DNA from: Mesocentrotus franciscanus
Taxonomy: Eukaryota; Echinodermata; Echinoidea; Camarodonta; Strongylocentrotidae
Assembly: GCA_037976565.1 (NCBI GenBank)
Contig: CP137686.1
Coordinates: forward strand, 28,535,458-28,599,457
DNA: 64,000 nucleotides
Reading direction: 5' to 3'
The notes beneath the pieces are model-generated. The model saw only the letters and a program-made list of their open reading frames with translations, ran no database searches and was not told the DNA's origin. The position numbers and the translations under genes were made by a program. Shown piece by piece: positions 1 to 11,600 of this stretch (position 1 is the first letter of the stretch; each line of letters opens with the position of its first letter).

Positions 1-889
1 AAGAAAGGTACATAAATGGGATTTGAATCTGCGTCCAGCAAGAGAAAAGGACATTGCAACAAATTTGTCTATATCACCTTTTTAAGAAACGCTCATTAGA
101 TGAAGAAAGATTTTTAATTGTAAATTTATTTATCTATTTAAAAATATTTATACAGGATGACAATGTCAGCCAGAGCTGTTTTTCACATTGGTCCTGTATA
201 TACGTGGTAACATACAAAATAACAATGAAATAAGGCAAAACATAAAATATATTACTGGGATATTAAATAATATGGCATTATATGAGATAACCAGCGACTA
301 GAGACATGGATGTAAATTTTTAGATTTACCCAGAATCACAAAATGAGATTATCCAATGATTTGAAAAACAGTAAAAAGAAATTAAACTTCACTGTCCTTT
401 TCGCTTGCTGGAGGCAGAAAATCAAGAGGTAGATGATTGTACAAGTCTCTGGATGGCTGCTATTTGTGCACATGCTGTTTGTGTACATGCTGTATTCCAT
501 TGACTGATATATCAATAAATAAAGATAGTGTAAATGAAAATTAGAAGGATAGTCAAACCAGCTTTGACAACGACCTGTATGCAAGATAAAGGCCACCTGT
601 CTGTAAATTTTCATTTCATTTCATTTCATTTATTATGTCCATTAAAGGATAATTGTTCATATTTACATTAACAGTCTTGTTTCACAGTAATTACACAAGT
701 ACAACATATAATTGACAATCATAATAACTTAATTAAATACATGTGAATTGTATTTTTTTTCACAATAAACACATACTTCATGTTTGTCTGAATTTTGTTC
801 AACCTCGTTTCTAATTTATTCTCAAGGCCTTGTTATTAGTATACACTCAATATACATGATCATGATGAATATACTTTTTACTTTCGTTC
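1..889. other. Non-coding stretch before the triplet repeat
   Basis: AT-rich. Apart from the retroposon-like tail at 605-690 I see nothing functional; the short open frame at 336-614 has no coding character. Confidence 0.5.
605..690 (-). mobile_element. Retroposon tail (TTTCA repeat), reverse orientation
   Basis: TTTCATTTCATTTCATTTATTATGTCC is the reverse complement of a LINE/SINE-style 3' end with a TGAAA repeat tail. A similar sequence lies at 31225-31300. The body of the element is not recognisable. Confidence 0.3.
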
Positions 890-1142
890 TCCTTCTTCTT
901 CTTCTTCTTCTTCTTCTTCTTCTTCTTCGTCTTCGTCTTCGTCTGTTTCTTCTTCTTCTTCTTCTTCTTCTTCTTCTTCTTCTTCTTCTTCTTCTTCTTC
1001 TTCTTCTTCTTCTTCTTCTTCTTCTTCTTCTTCTTCTTCTTCTTCTTCTTCTTCTTCTTCTTCTTCTTCTTCTTCTTCTTCTTCTTCTTCTTCTTCTTCT
1101 TCTTCTTCTTCTTCTTCTTCTTCTTCTTCTTCTTCTTCTTCT
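890..1142. repeat. Long GAA/TTC triplet repeat
   Basis: About 250 bp of CTT/TTC repeats. The stretch from about 947 to 1142 (about 65 units) is uninterrupted, and a few TCG/GTC interruptions sit near 929-945. Reading frames through it are poly-Leu and not genes. Confidence 0.97.
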
Positions 1143-2401
1143 GTCTCTCTTCTTATATACCTTTCCTTTTCTTTTCTTCTTATACTCTCTAATCTGAAAG
1201 ACTACCTCTGTTGCTTCCCTGAACCTTTTTTTCTTCCATTCACTGAAACCTGTGTTAAATTAAGTTGTACATAAAAACCACCTGCCTATAAAGACTGCCC
1301 CCTTGAGCAGTTTTGACATAGGCCTACAGGTGTTGCTGTAGTTGGGTAAAGATATTGCTGTTTATTATTTTTCTTTATGGTTTGTAAATAATAAAAAACA
1401 ATACATTGAATTGAGAAATACAATGTGTTATGTTCAGTATTTTATGATGTACATTTATGTTGTGATTGGCCCAATGCAGACATTTAGTAAATATCATTGA
1501 GTGCTTTTATCTCATTCTCATTGCTTTAATACTGTTATGAGAGTGATAGCATATATCAGTTACAATTTGATAGAGAGAGAGACAGAGAGGGGGGGCAGAG
1601 AGAGAAGAGAAGAGAAGAGGGGGTGAGGGAGAGAGACACAGAAGGAAAGAGAGGTGGGGAGGGCAAAAATAATTTCAACCACTCAATATAAACTCTTTAA
1701 AAGAAAATCTCTTACCCTTCCCCCTCTACCCCCTCCAGCCCTTGCCCGGTTTGGTCATTCCCTTTCTTGCTGTCTCCCCATTATATCTCTGTCTTTTATG
1801 ACTATTTGTCCCTCTGCCTTTCTTTCTCTCCTAGTCTATCACATCTTATCAAACTACGTCTCCCATTTCTCTGTTTCTCCCAACCCTCTCTCTCTCTCTC
1901 TCTCTCTCTTCCCCCGCTCTGCTATCTATCAATGCTCTCCAAACACTTTTATTAAAAACTTAATTATTACATCAACATACTTTGGGACGTAGGGTCTATA
2001 TAGCTACATTTAATAATACTTTATTTACTTTATTTACACATAATCTATACAAATGTAAATCAACAAATTATATTTAAACCATAACAAATACTTGTAATTC
2101 TCACTACGCATACATATACGGCAAATGGATCTTTTGAATAGAGCCTCTGAGATAACAGTAATAATTCAACTTTTCTAATTATATCTGCATTCAACAAAAT
2201 TAGATATTCCTAATATAGATACCAATAGCATTAACTTTTACAAAATTTGCATGATTAAAATAGAAAAATGAGGTATGGGCCAAGTATAAAAAAATCAAGG
2301 TGAATATCTCTGAATTGATTTTGGCACAAGATCTTTTAAGATAAGGGGGATGCCAGAAGGCAATTTCCACATTCCCTATACTAAATAAGGGTGCCATACA
2401 C
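1143..2401. other. Non-coding, purine/pyrimidine-rich stretch
   Basis: GA-rich at 1570-1660 and CT-rich at 1715-1920, including a (CT)n run near 1885-1908. No gene seen. Confidence 0.5.
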
Positions 2402-2908
2402 TGGGCGTCAATCCTAGGGGACGGGGGGACACGTCCCCCCAGGAATTTTCAGGTGGTGAAATGTCCCCCCTCCCCCCATGTTTTGTCAGAAAAGAAGTTC
2501 TTTAATAATTAATGTAACGTCAAACGCGCGAGAGGGTGGAAACTGAATTCAGACAAGGATTAAGAGTCGAGAACGGTACAATGAATCGTCTTCTTTCTCT
2601 AATAATTTAATGAAACGTCAAAGCTTCCGCGCTTTGCGCGGGAGGGTGAAACTGAATTGAAACAAAGATTAAGAGTCGAGAACGGTACAACGAATCGTCT
2701 TTTTTTTTTAAATAATTTAATGAAACGTCAAAGATAAAAAAGACAATAGATGAACCGGTCACCAATGAAAGTACATGCCGTGAAACATAATAACTAGATA
2801 GAGAGAGTGTGTGTAGCAACATAACGTGGTATAACTTTGAAAGTAACTGTAAAGGTGACATGTAATTGTGTCCCCCTATGCTCAAACTCGGATTGACGCC
2901 CCTGCATG
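2402..2908. mobile_element. MITE-like element with internal tandem duplication
   Basis: Ends GGGCGTCAATCC (2403-2414) and GGATTGACGCCC (2890-2901) are inverted. ATACAC is present at both 2396-2401 and 2909-2914 as a possible target duplication. Inside, a unit of about 110 bp is repeated (2504-2592 and 2599-2705, with a partial third copy), sharing TTAAGAGTCGAGAACGGTAC. Confidence 0.5.
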
Positions 2909-2978
2909 ATACACCCCAGTTGGTCCGGACTCGACCTACTTTCAACACTTTGTGTTGTATTGGCCTATAAAAGTGGTA

Positions 2979-3167
2979 CAGTTGTCTCTCGTTATAACAA
3001 GTACAGATATAACAAACGCTTGTTATAACAAGATATAAATAACAAAGTTTAAGAATCCGTTTGATTTCCTTTATGTTGTATTTTTTTAGAACAGTGATAT
3101 AGCAACCTTCACTTTAACAAGGAAATTTCTTGCGTCCCAATGAGCTCATTATAACCAGATTCCATTG
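2979..3167. mobile_element. TA-flanked MITE with GTTATAAC ends (pogo/Tigger-like)
   Basis: CAGTTGTCTCTCGTTATAAC at the left and a diverged inverted copy ending TTCCATTG at the right, both flanked by TA. Internal copies of TTATAACAA. Family assignment is by resemblance only. Confidence 0.5.
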
Positions 3168-3846
3168 TATTAGCAGTTGACATCAATTGAATAAAGCCGA
3201 CTCCATCTGGAAGCAAACTAGAGCTTCAGAACTCATATTCGTCTTGTAACAGTGAAAATTGGCGAGTAGAATATAACTGACTAGAAAACAAGGCACATAT
3301 TTGAAAAAAATATCTTTGGTACAATTTGTCCAATACTGATAATGGTCATGATTAGGCCGAATAACTTATACCTTCTTGTGAAAATGAAGCAATAAGCTGA
3401 AACTTAAACTAAAGCTGTAACTGTTGAAATATAAGTTTCTTTTCGCTCCTTGGTAACTTTTTTTTTACCTCGGGCTGTTCACAAAATAATGGATAAGGTT
3501 TGCTTTTGTGTTTTCCACTATCTCGCTCTTGTAAATAAAAAGAATCGAAAACATTATATTTTAGTAATTCCTTGTGTAAGAGCAAAATGGGAGGGTCGGT
3601 ATATAAGACATCAGAGTGACATTACCAATTTGCCAATTTGATTTTGCATATTTATAGTGAAATCAATTTTAAAAATATATAATAACTCTCTTATTCGTTC
3701 AAACTTTTCAACAGTTTGTTCCTTTGAATTTCAAACTTTCATTTAAAGCAACTGCTTTCAAGGATAAATTTTCCATTTATAAAAGATCGAGCTTTAAATA
3801 AAATAATCAAGATGATAAATAAGAAAATCATTGATGGACAAGAACA
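3168..3846. other. Probable 3'UTR/downstream region of the coiled-coil/EF-hand gene
   Basis: No open frame of note and no clear minus-strand AATAAA close to the stop; otherwise featureless AT-rich sequence. Confidence 0.4.
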
Positions 3847-4014
3847 TCACTGAATTACACATAATTTTGAAACCGATTGTCCGCCATGTTTGACGATGCC
3901 ACTTCGGAAGACTTCGGACCTGCCTCGTTTGTTCGTGACCATGAGCGCAATGGTGAGATACTCGGAGAAATCCACAGTATCATTCTTATCACTATCAATC
4001 TCATTCATCGCTTC
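3847..4014 (-). CDS. Coiled-coil/EF-hand gene, last exon: second EF-hand and stop
   Basis: Begins EAMNEI and continues into loop DSDKNDTVDFSE (D1, D3, N5, D9, E12), then SEYLTIALMVTNKRGRSEVF and a tail ending SKLCVIQ with TGA at 3847-3849. The acceptor is TTTGAACAG. Confidence 0.85.
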   Translation of the reverse strand, partial: EAMNEIDSDKNDTVDFSEYLTIALMVTNKRGRSEVFRSGIVKHGGQSVSKLCVIQ

Positions 4015-4227
4015 CTGTTCAAATAAAGAAAACAATAAAAGAAATATATCAGTTGTCAGCATGGGAAACAATAATATAGTACGTTCCGTTTCATTAGAAG
4101 TTTATTCCAAGCCCTGCTTTCCATTTTTCTGTTAAGTCGTTTTTATTTGCGATGGTGTCGAAGGACCATCAGCCAGTGTGAGATCGAGGGGGCAACCGGG
4201 GCATATGCCCCTCCCCCTTTACAACCC

Positions 4228-4264
<37 letters not shown>

Positions 4265-7200
4265 GTCTAATCTCCAAAGAACCCCCCAAAAAGGTGCTCC
4301 TTTCAAATATGTTTTAGCCCCAACAAACACCGGGGGGAATAATTTGTTGTCGCTGTTTTTGCTTGTTACAGATTTTTCGTAAGTGACCATCCTTTTGTTA
4401 ACATATTTCTTGATAAGCCCCTGCATCGGCTTACCTTGACTTGGGCTGGAGAATAAAAGTTCCCAACGGTTGACTGAATAGCTCGAACCACTTCCGTGAA
4501 GTCTAGTAAAAGATCACCACTCGTATCATACCGTCTGAATTGATCGTAATGATCCTTGATCTGAACATAGTCACAAATAGAAAAAAGAAAGAAAATGTAT
4601 GATATAAGTTGTGAAGAATCTGAAAAGTTACTTTCATCCCCTGCGCGCTTACATCTATATGACAGATGCTGAAACCATTTTACTGCATGACGTCACAACA
4701 TACTTTATTATTTTTGGTTAAATATTGCTCGAATGATTGCATGACTATTTCAGTGACAGAAAACATAACGTTCAATAGAAGACTAAAACGATGGCAACCA
4801 TTTTCGATGCAACTTTGAAAAAAAATCAGTCTCTATATAGAACGAGCAGAACGTTTTACTTTATATCATAAAGGTTGTTCGTACCAGCAGAATTAACCAA
4901 AACCTTTATGAAATTTGCAAAAATATGACATATTACCTGTGTTTCGGTTAGCTCTGGAAATTGTTTTAATGCAAGTTCGATGTCCAGATGGGCATTGCTA
5001 AAGTCGACTAGGTCTGGATGTGCTGCAAATAAATAAATGAAACCAATACTATTATTATCATTATGTCATGCATACTGAGTTATTTTACATTTTGCTTGCA
5101 TAGGGACGGATGTAGAATTGTTAGAATTGTTTTCTCGACATGGGTATATTTTATAATCATGCCTGGATATGAAGTTTAAAAAGAGTTTTAAACTAGTTTA
5201 GAAAGAGATGGATCAAATACGCTTGGAATGTCATGAACACTCTTCTTTAACTCTTGTTAACGCAGGAGTGGAGCTAGGATTGTCAGGTTGGGGGCTGAAA
5301 TGCCATAGGTTGTTTCACACAAGCAATGTCAAAAGGACGACCTTAATTCAAATCATCACTGAGAGTCCTTAAGAGTTCTAAAAGAGCTGGTCTTCCTGTG
5401 GGCGCACACCTCCTCCTCCACGTTGTCCAATGGAAAAAGAAAAGAAAAAAGTACTTACGAACGTGTTGAAACGTTAACGATGCTCTCGACTCTCTTCGTT
5501 TCCTGACATTAGTAGCTTTCCTAAATGCCATGCCCGGATCTTCTTCCATTACATCCTTTGCCTCTTCCTTCTCATTTTCCTCTGATCCGTCTATCGGCTC
5601 TAGTTTTCGCTCACCACCGTTCGACGCGTTCTTTTTCGACGACTTCGGGCTTGATGACGGGCTCGCGTCCGGTGATGATGGGGGTGATGATGCTTTGTTA
5701 CCTATAGGGGTCAGGTGATGTCGGATTTCCTGCTTTGAGATCCTGTAGATTAGGAAGAATAATTTTGGACACAGCAGGTATGAACAATTTGGTATGTATT
5801 AAAAGAGGTGAACTCGTGAAATATTCAGCCTTCTTTTATTTTCGTTCCCGACCCGGGGCCTGGTGGGTAGGGGCACCAATCCATCTTCAGGTTTGGGGGA
5901 AGAGGCAAAATACATATACGGGGGATTCATCATGCAATCATTGGGGTGGTAAGTGTAACGTCAGTTTTTCGCCACTCTAAGGTCGACAAACAAGACATGA
6001 AAGAAAAGTCAATCTGCGGCCCGCAATGTTTCAGGAAAATGTAAAGGTTTTTATTTGATTGCATCGGCGAGCTGAAAGTCTATTTAAAGCCACTGGTATA
6101 ATAACATAATTTTGTATCGATATGACTTGGGTGCTATAGGAAAATAGCTGTATAGGGCCCACATACTAACCGATTTCTAGTACATAATTTCCTATAAACA
6201 CTGACCATACTGTCAGCAAGATCGGGTAAGTTATAGGACACGGAGGAAAAGACTATTCATTTACTATATAGGGCACCATTATATGCACTGACTATCGAAC
6301 CATGGACCTTCCATTTCCATTACGATATTTCTGACCACCGAGACACGATTATTTCAGCATATGAATTGTGAGAACTATGGGTTCACCGGTCTGGGTTCAA
6401 TTGTGTTTTCTTTTAAAATGTCGGAACATTGTTATTTGAAGGATCTTATAATTCTTATTATTCTTATTGAATTTTAAATAATTGAATTATCTGTTCCACA
6501 TAAACAGTTCCAACCAGACCTGAAAACATATCTGTTCATCTAAAAATTGAGTTTCACTATCTGTAGATTATCTGTCGAACTATTCTTTACGTAATTTGGA
6601 GATTCATTTGTATCGCGCCTTGATCGAAGGTTTCGGATATGTGCACGTAATAAATTAATATATAATTTTCATTGTTATCATTATCATTATTATCATCATT
6701 ATCATTATCATTGTTATTATATTATTATCATTATTATTCCTCCTCATCAAAATATAGCCAGCAAAACATCAAACTTACAGCGCTTTGCCAGTGGTTCTCT
6801 TGATAGGGTGACCCGTAAGATCCTGGATGAAAAAAAAATAATAATAAAGATTCCATGACTTAACAGAAAAATATATAGCACTTTATGCAATAACGTTATC
6901 GATAAACGCTTTTCACAGTGTAACAAAATATATTAACGGTAAAAGAGATTGATCTAACTCACATGAAGTGAGATATTTCAAACTACATGTGTATATGTTT
7001 TAGGTATATGCATCATCATATAACGTTTTGCATACAGAATTCATTTCCACAAAATGTTTTGAAGTTCTAACTCTTTTAAGCAAATAATTACCGTTGGTGA
7101 AGGTGATGGGACAAACTATCACTTCCGAGGCGATCTGGATGTAGCTATCTTTCCGAAGCGAAGCTGAGGAAAGATAGCGTATACATTCAAATCGCCGAGG

Positions 7201-8606
7201 AAGTGATAGTTTGCCATCGCCTGAAACCAAAAGGTGATTATTTGCTTTATATTCCACATCGGAAACATTTCACTTCTTCCGTCATTTTAGAGCAACAAGT
7301 CATTAATTAACAGCTAGTAAACGGTGTACGATATACGTACAGTGCATGCAATACTTACGTACGTACGTCACATACGCAACGCACTTTCACTGAAGATAGT
7401 AGTACTATCAAAGAGATATGACAACATCTCTTTGGTACTATCTACACAGTGTAACCAAAGAGAAAATTTTGGTGTAACGAACTTTTCTTCTCCCATCAAT
7501 GATGGGCGAACTATCTTTCATCACGTGATTTACTTTTGACCAATCGTAGAGCAAGATTCTTAGTATGTGGAATATAAAGTTGAATATTAATTTGAATACA
7601 GTGTACAATGACAAAAAAGCGACTTTAAGCTTGTATTTACCTCTGGTAATGCGATGTATTGGAGAGGTAGATCTGCCTTGGTGATGTCGAGTCGACCATC
7701 CTTAGCTCCAACACAGATAGCATTGAGTATCTTCTTAAATCTCTTAGCATCCACCTTCTTATACTTGTTCTGTTCTTGGCGGGTACATAGGATTCTAAGT
7801 TCAAAGTTCAAATGTCAAAGGTCAAAGTTCAATCTCTTAATTAGCATCCACCTTCATTTGTTTGTTCTGTTCTTGGCGGATACATATAGTCTTCCCAAGT
7901 TCAAAGTTCAAAGTTCAATCTCTTAGCATCCACCTTCTTTTGTTTGTTCTGTCATAGGATTATGTGTTCAAAGTTCATAGTATTCCCACGTTTTTATTAA
8001 CAGAAAAAAATGTATACATTTTCATATATAAAACAAATTTACAACAGAGGCGTAACCAGAATTGTATTTAACGGGGAGTCACATGGGATCACCCGCTTTC
8101 TGCCGGGAGGGGGCACGGGAAATGGGAAATGTATCAGTTGAAGCATTAATATTGTATGCTTCTATATTATTCTGCATGCGACCTAACGAGAAATGGAGGA
8201 AAGGTATGGGATGAATTCCTACCATTTCCTTCTCACATTTCCTTCCCCTTTTTCCTTTTCTTTCTCTTTCTCTCTTTCTTCTTTTCTCTTTATTTTTTGT
8301 CAACGGAAGAGGGGGCACGTGTCTCCCCTTTCTCGTATCTACGCCACTGTCTTCAAACATTTTAAAGTCTTAATTCATGCATAATACCTGAAAAGGTATG
8401 TAACCACCAATGGTTCTCATCATCATTTACATCAACTTAATGATACATAATTTTCTACCTCACGTAAAATCCTTCTGAACTGCCTTAAAAGCAGCGACAA
8501 CATAGTATCATCATTGTCATCACCAATCTTCAAACTCACTTATCAATGCTCATGTAAATCTTTCTGGATGCCTTTGAGGCAGCCGACAACCACTATCATC
8601 ATCATC

Positions 8607-8638
<32 letters not shown>

Positions 8639-11600
8639 CATCATCATTTTAACCTATGGTATCAAGTTAATGATTATTTAAATGTTTCAACTCACTTGAA
8701 ATCTTTCTGAATGCCTTTAAAGCAGCCGACAGCCAATCTTTGTTGGTTGATAATCTCTTCCTCAATACGAGCGACGTCCTTCTCCTTCGAGTAGATCTTT
8801 CTTTTCAATCCTTCGATCTCTAACTCCAATTCTAGGAAGTACATTAAAACACACTTTATTTATAGTTATGTAAATACATACTTTTACCATTCTCAATGAT
8901 CTGTTTAAGACTGAGGGACAGCTGCGCCTGACCCTGTAAAAATACGTTGATTTGATATCCAATATCTTTCAATCATATATGTCAAATTCTGTGTATGATC
9001 AGGGATTTGTTTGATTGTATTGTCCTTATAAACCATTAATGGAATTGTTTCCAAAAAAATTATATGAATCTATCCACATTATCATAAATTGTTGTAGCCC
9101 AAATTATCTTCTTACATTTCAAAGAAGAAAAAAAATGCCATGAATTCATTACAAAAATATAAGACTATGATTTCATTTTTGAAGGTGAGAGTCGTAATAA
9201 AGGACAATTGTTAATCTATTAATGTCAGCAAAAACTTCATAAAAGAACTAAAGAAACACAGAATTTTGTTTAAAACTAATCACAAATCATTCTGTCAATT
9301 TTTCAAGACGTCGAAAGAAAAAGAATACACATGAAATAATCACTAAACATATTAATGAGAACTAATTACCAATATAAAATTTTACTGATACAGTATTAGG
9401 TTGATCATTCAAAAAATCAAAATAGCTAGACATATTCACCCAAATGTGTAAACATACGAGCACACACTAAACACAGTTTGAAGGAAAACATCTAAATGAA
9501 CACAAAATATTGGCTTTAAATACTACGATAAAGTAGTACTAAGATTGAAAGAAGTGACCGTGCGACACACGCTCTTAGCACAAAAGAAACAATATGTGAC
9601 AACCATGCTCCACGATAACAGAAGTATCCGAAATAACCTGTATGGTAATATGTTATTGAGGTGATTGTGCAAAATGGAAAAGGAACTTTGAAATGAGAGA
9701 GAACGAAAATGGTGTAAAGACAGAAAAGGTGGACCTCTGGAGATTGCTGTGCTATACAAAATGAAAGATAATGAACATATATATATATATATATCATCAC
9801 AATGTGATGATCAGATATACATACTAAAGTTTTAAAGGCTGAAAGTCACAAAGGATATTACATTCTTATCGTCTCTAACTACAAATTAATATTCTAAATC
9901 TCTTTCTATTCTTGTTATCTACATGTATATATTTGTTCAATATACTTTTAAATCTATCTATCTATACGTGTTACCTTTATGTTATGTTTAATTCACTAAT
10001 CAATATCTCTATTGCTCACTTTCACCCCCCACCTCTTCCCCCCCTCTCTCTCTCTCTTTATCTCTCACTCTCTTTTACTCCCCTCTATAATTTATGACTC
10101 ATGCTCTCCTTCTCCCTCCCCACTCTCTTCCTATCTTCACTACAAACCAACAAAACTAAACTATAACAACACATCCAAGTTCAAATATCAATTGGACAAC
10201 AACACGAGCTAAAGATAGCTTAGATCACCACTAAAATACTAACAGAAATCTGAGAAAGAAAACATTCTAGTATAGGTCTCCGTGATAAGATCTGAAAATA
10301 TAGATGTAGATAGTCCATACAAGAATGGATAGATAACACCAAGAAAAGGGTGTAAAATTCTAATCACCCGACATGGTGTTTGGTGTTCAGTGCTAGATTT
10401 CATAGGGGGTAATTAGACTGGAATCTTGAAAGAGTGTATTCCCATTATCATGACTTGTGACGTCTTTTTAAACACAGATAAACCACTGCAAAATTACTAT
10501 CATTTTGCAGCGGTGCTTCTATTATGCAAGTACCGAATGGGATTACACCCTTTCTTATACTATAGACACCAATCTAAACACCAGACACCAACACCTAAGG
10601 TGTAACCTGCCTTCATGACGAATCTTGTCGGATGCTGATGATTTAATTGATGCCACTGATTTGGAAACTAGTTGGGTTTGAATTGAAATTAAAGTTTGGT
10701 GATTGGTTAGAACGGATGGCAAATGTCATTGAACAATAATATGATACGTATTTATTCCTTCCCTTTTTAACATTAAAACAATCAAAATTCATAAGAAATT
10801 TGTTCAAACTTCAAGCATTCAGAAAAGCCATCAAATAGGTTTTTGCTAACTAGCCAATTAGAATTCGTCATTTAAAGCTTACTTTATATTACTCCAAATG
10901 GTGCTATTGCATCAACATATTTCCCATAGCATTAAAGTAGGACATTTTTGAATGGTTTGAGTGAATTCCAATTATATTCACTATGCATGAGATGGTTTGT
11001 TTTAATTAGCAAACTTAAAATCGACATAAACTTGCAGAAAGTCACATTCACTGAAAACACAAGGTGAGCCGGGCGGGACTATTAGCTTGCTCTCATTTTC
11101 TTTATTTAGTTATATACTACACACCTTTCCATTTTCTACCCATTGGGAAACTGTTTTGCAGATAATGTAGTCTCGAACATGCAGACCAAATTTCGTTTGA
11201 TTCTGTGAGAATCTATTCCCCGAGGTTTTAGAACTCAAGATAGCTGTTCACAAACATGACAAAGTTGATTGATAAGATTTCTAAGTGGTAAATGATACTA
11301 CATGTGAGCATGAATGCAAATGAATTAGGACGAAATCATGAATGAATGAATGAATTAAACAAACATTGATGAACAAATTGTTGCATTACAACGTTTATAG
11401 ATTGGATGACACAACAACAAAAAGTTTGCAATTGAAACGTCTAAAGAAGGTTTTACAATCATGATCACAATGTATGATACTACTATGATGTAAAACTTCG
11501 ATCAAGGTGATGTTTTAATCTTCTTGGATTTTGATAAATACATACTGCTTTTGTTGATGGTTTTCTTGTCGAGGACATCTTTCATCTTCTGTATTTTCAG

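Noticed and set aside
784..1197. Open frame of 137 residues, mostly leucine
   Set aside because: Translation of the TTC repeat; no coding sequence.
10342..10615. Possible fold-back element with GGGTGTAA and TGGTGTT motifs
   Set aside because: Inverted similarity is short and scattered; ends cannot be defined.
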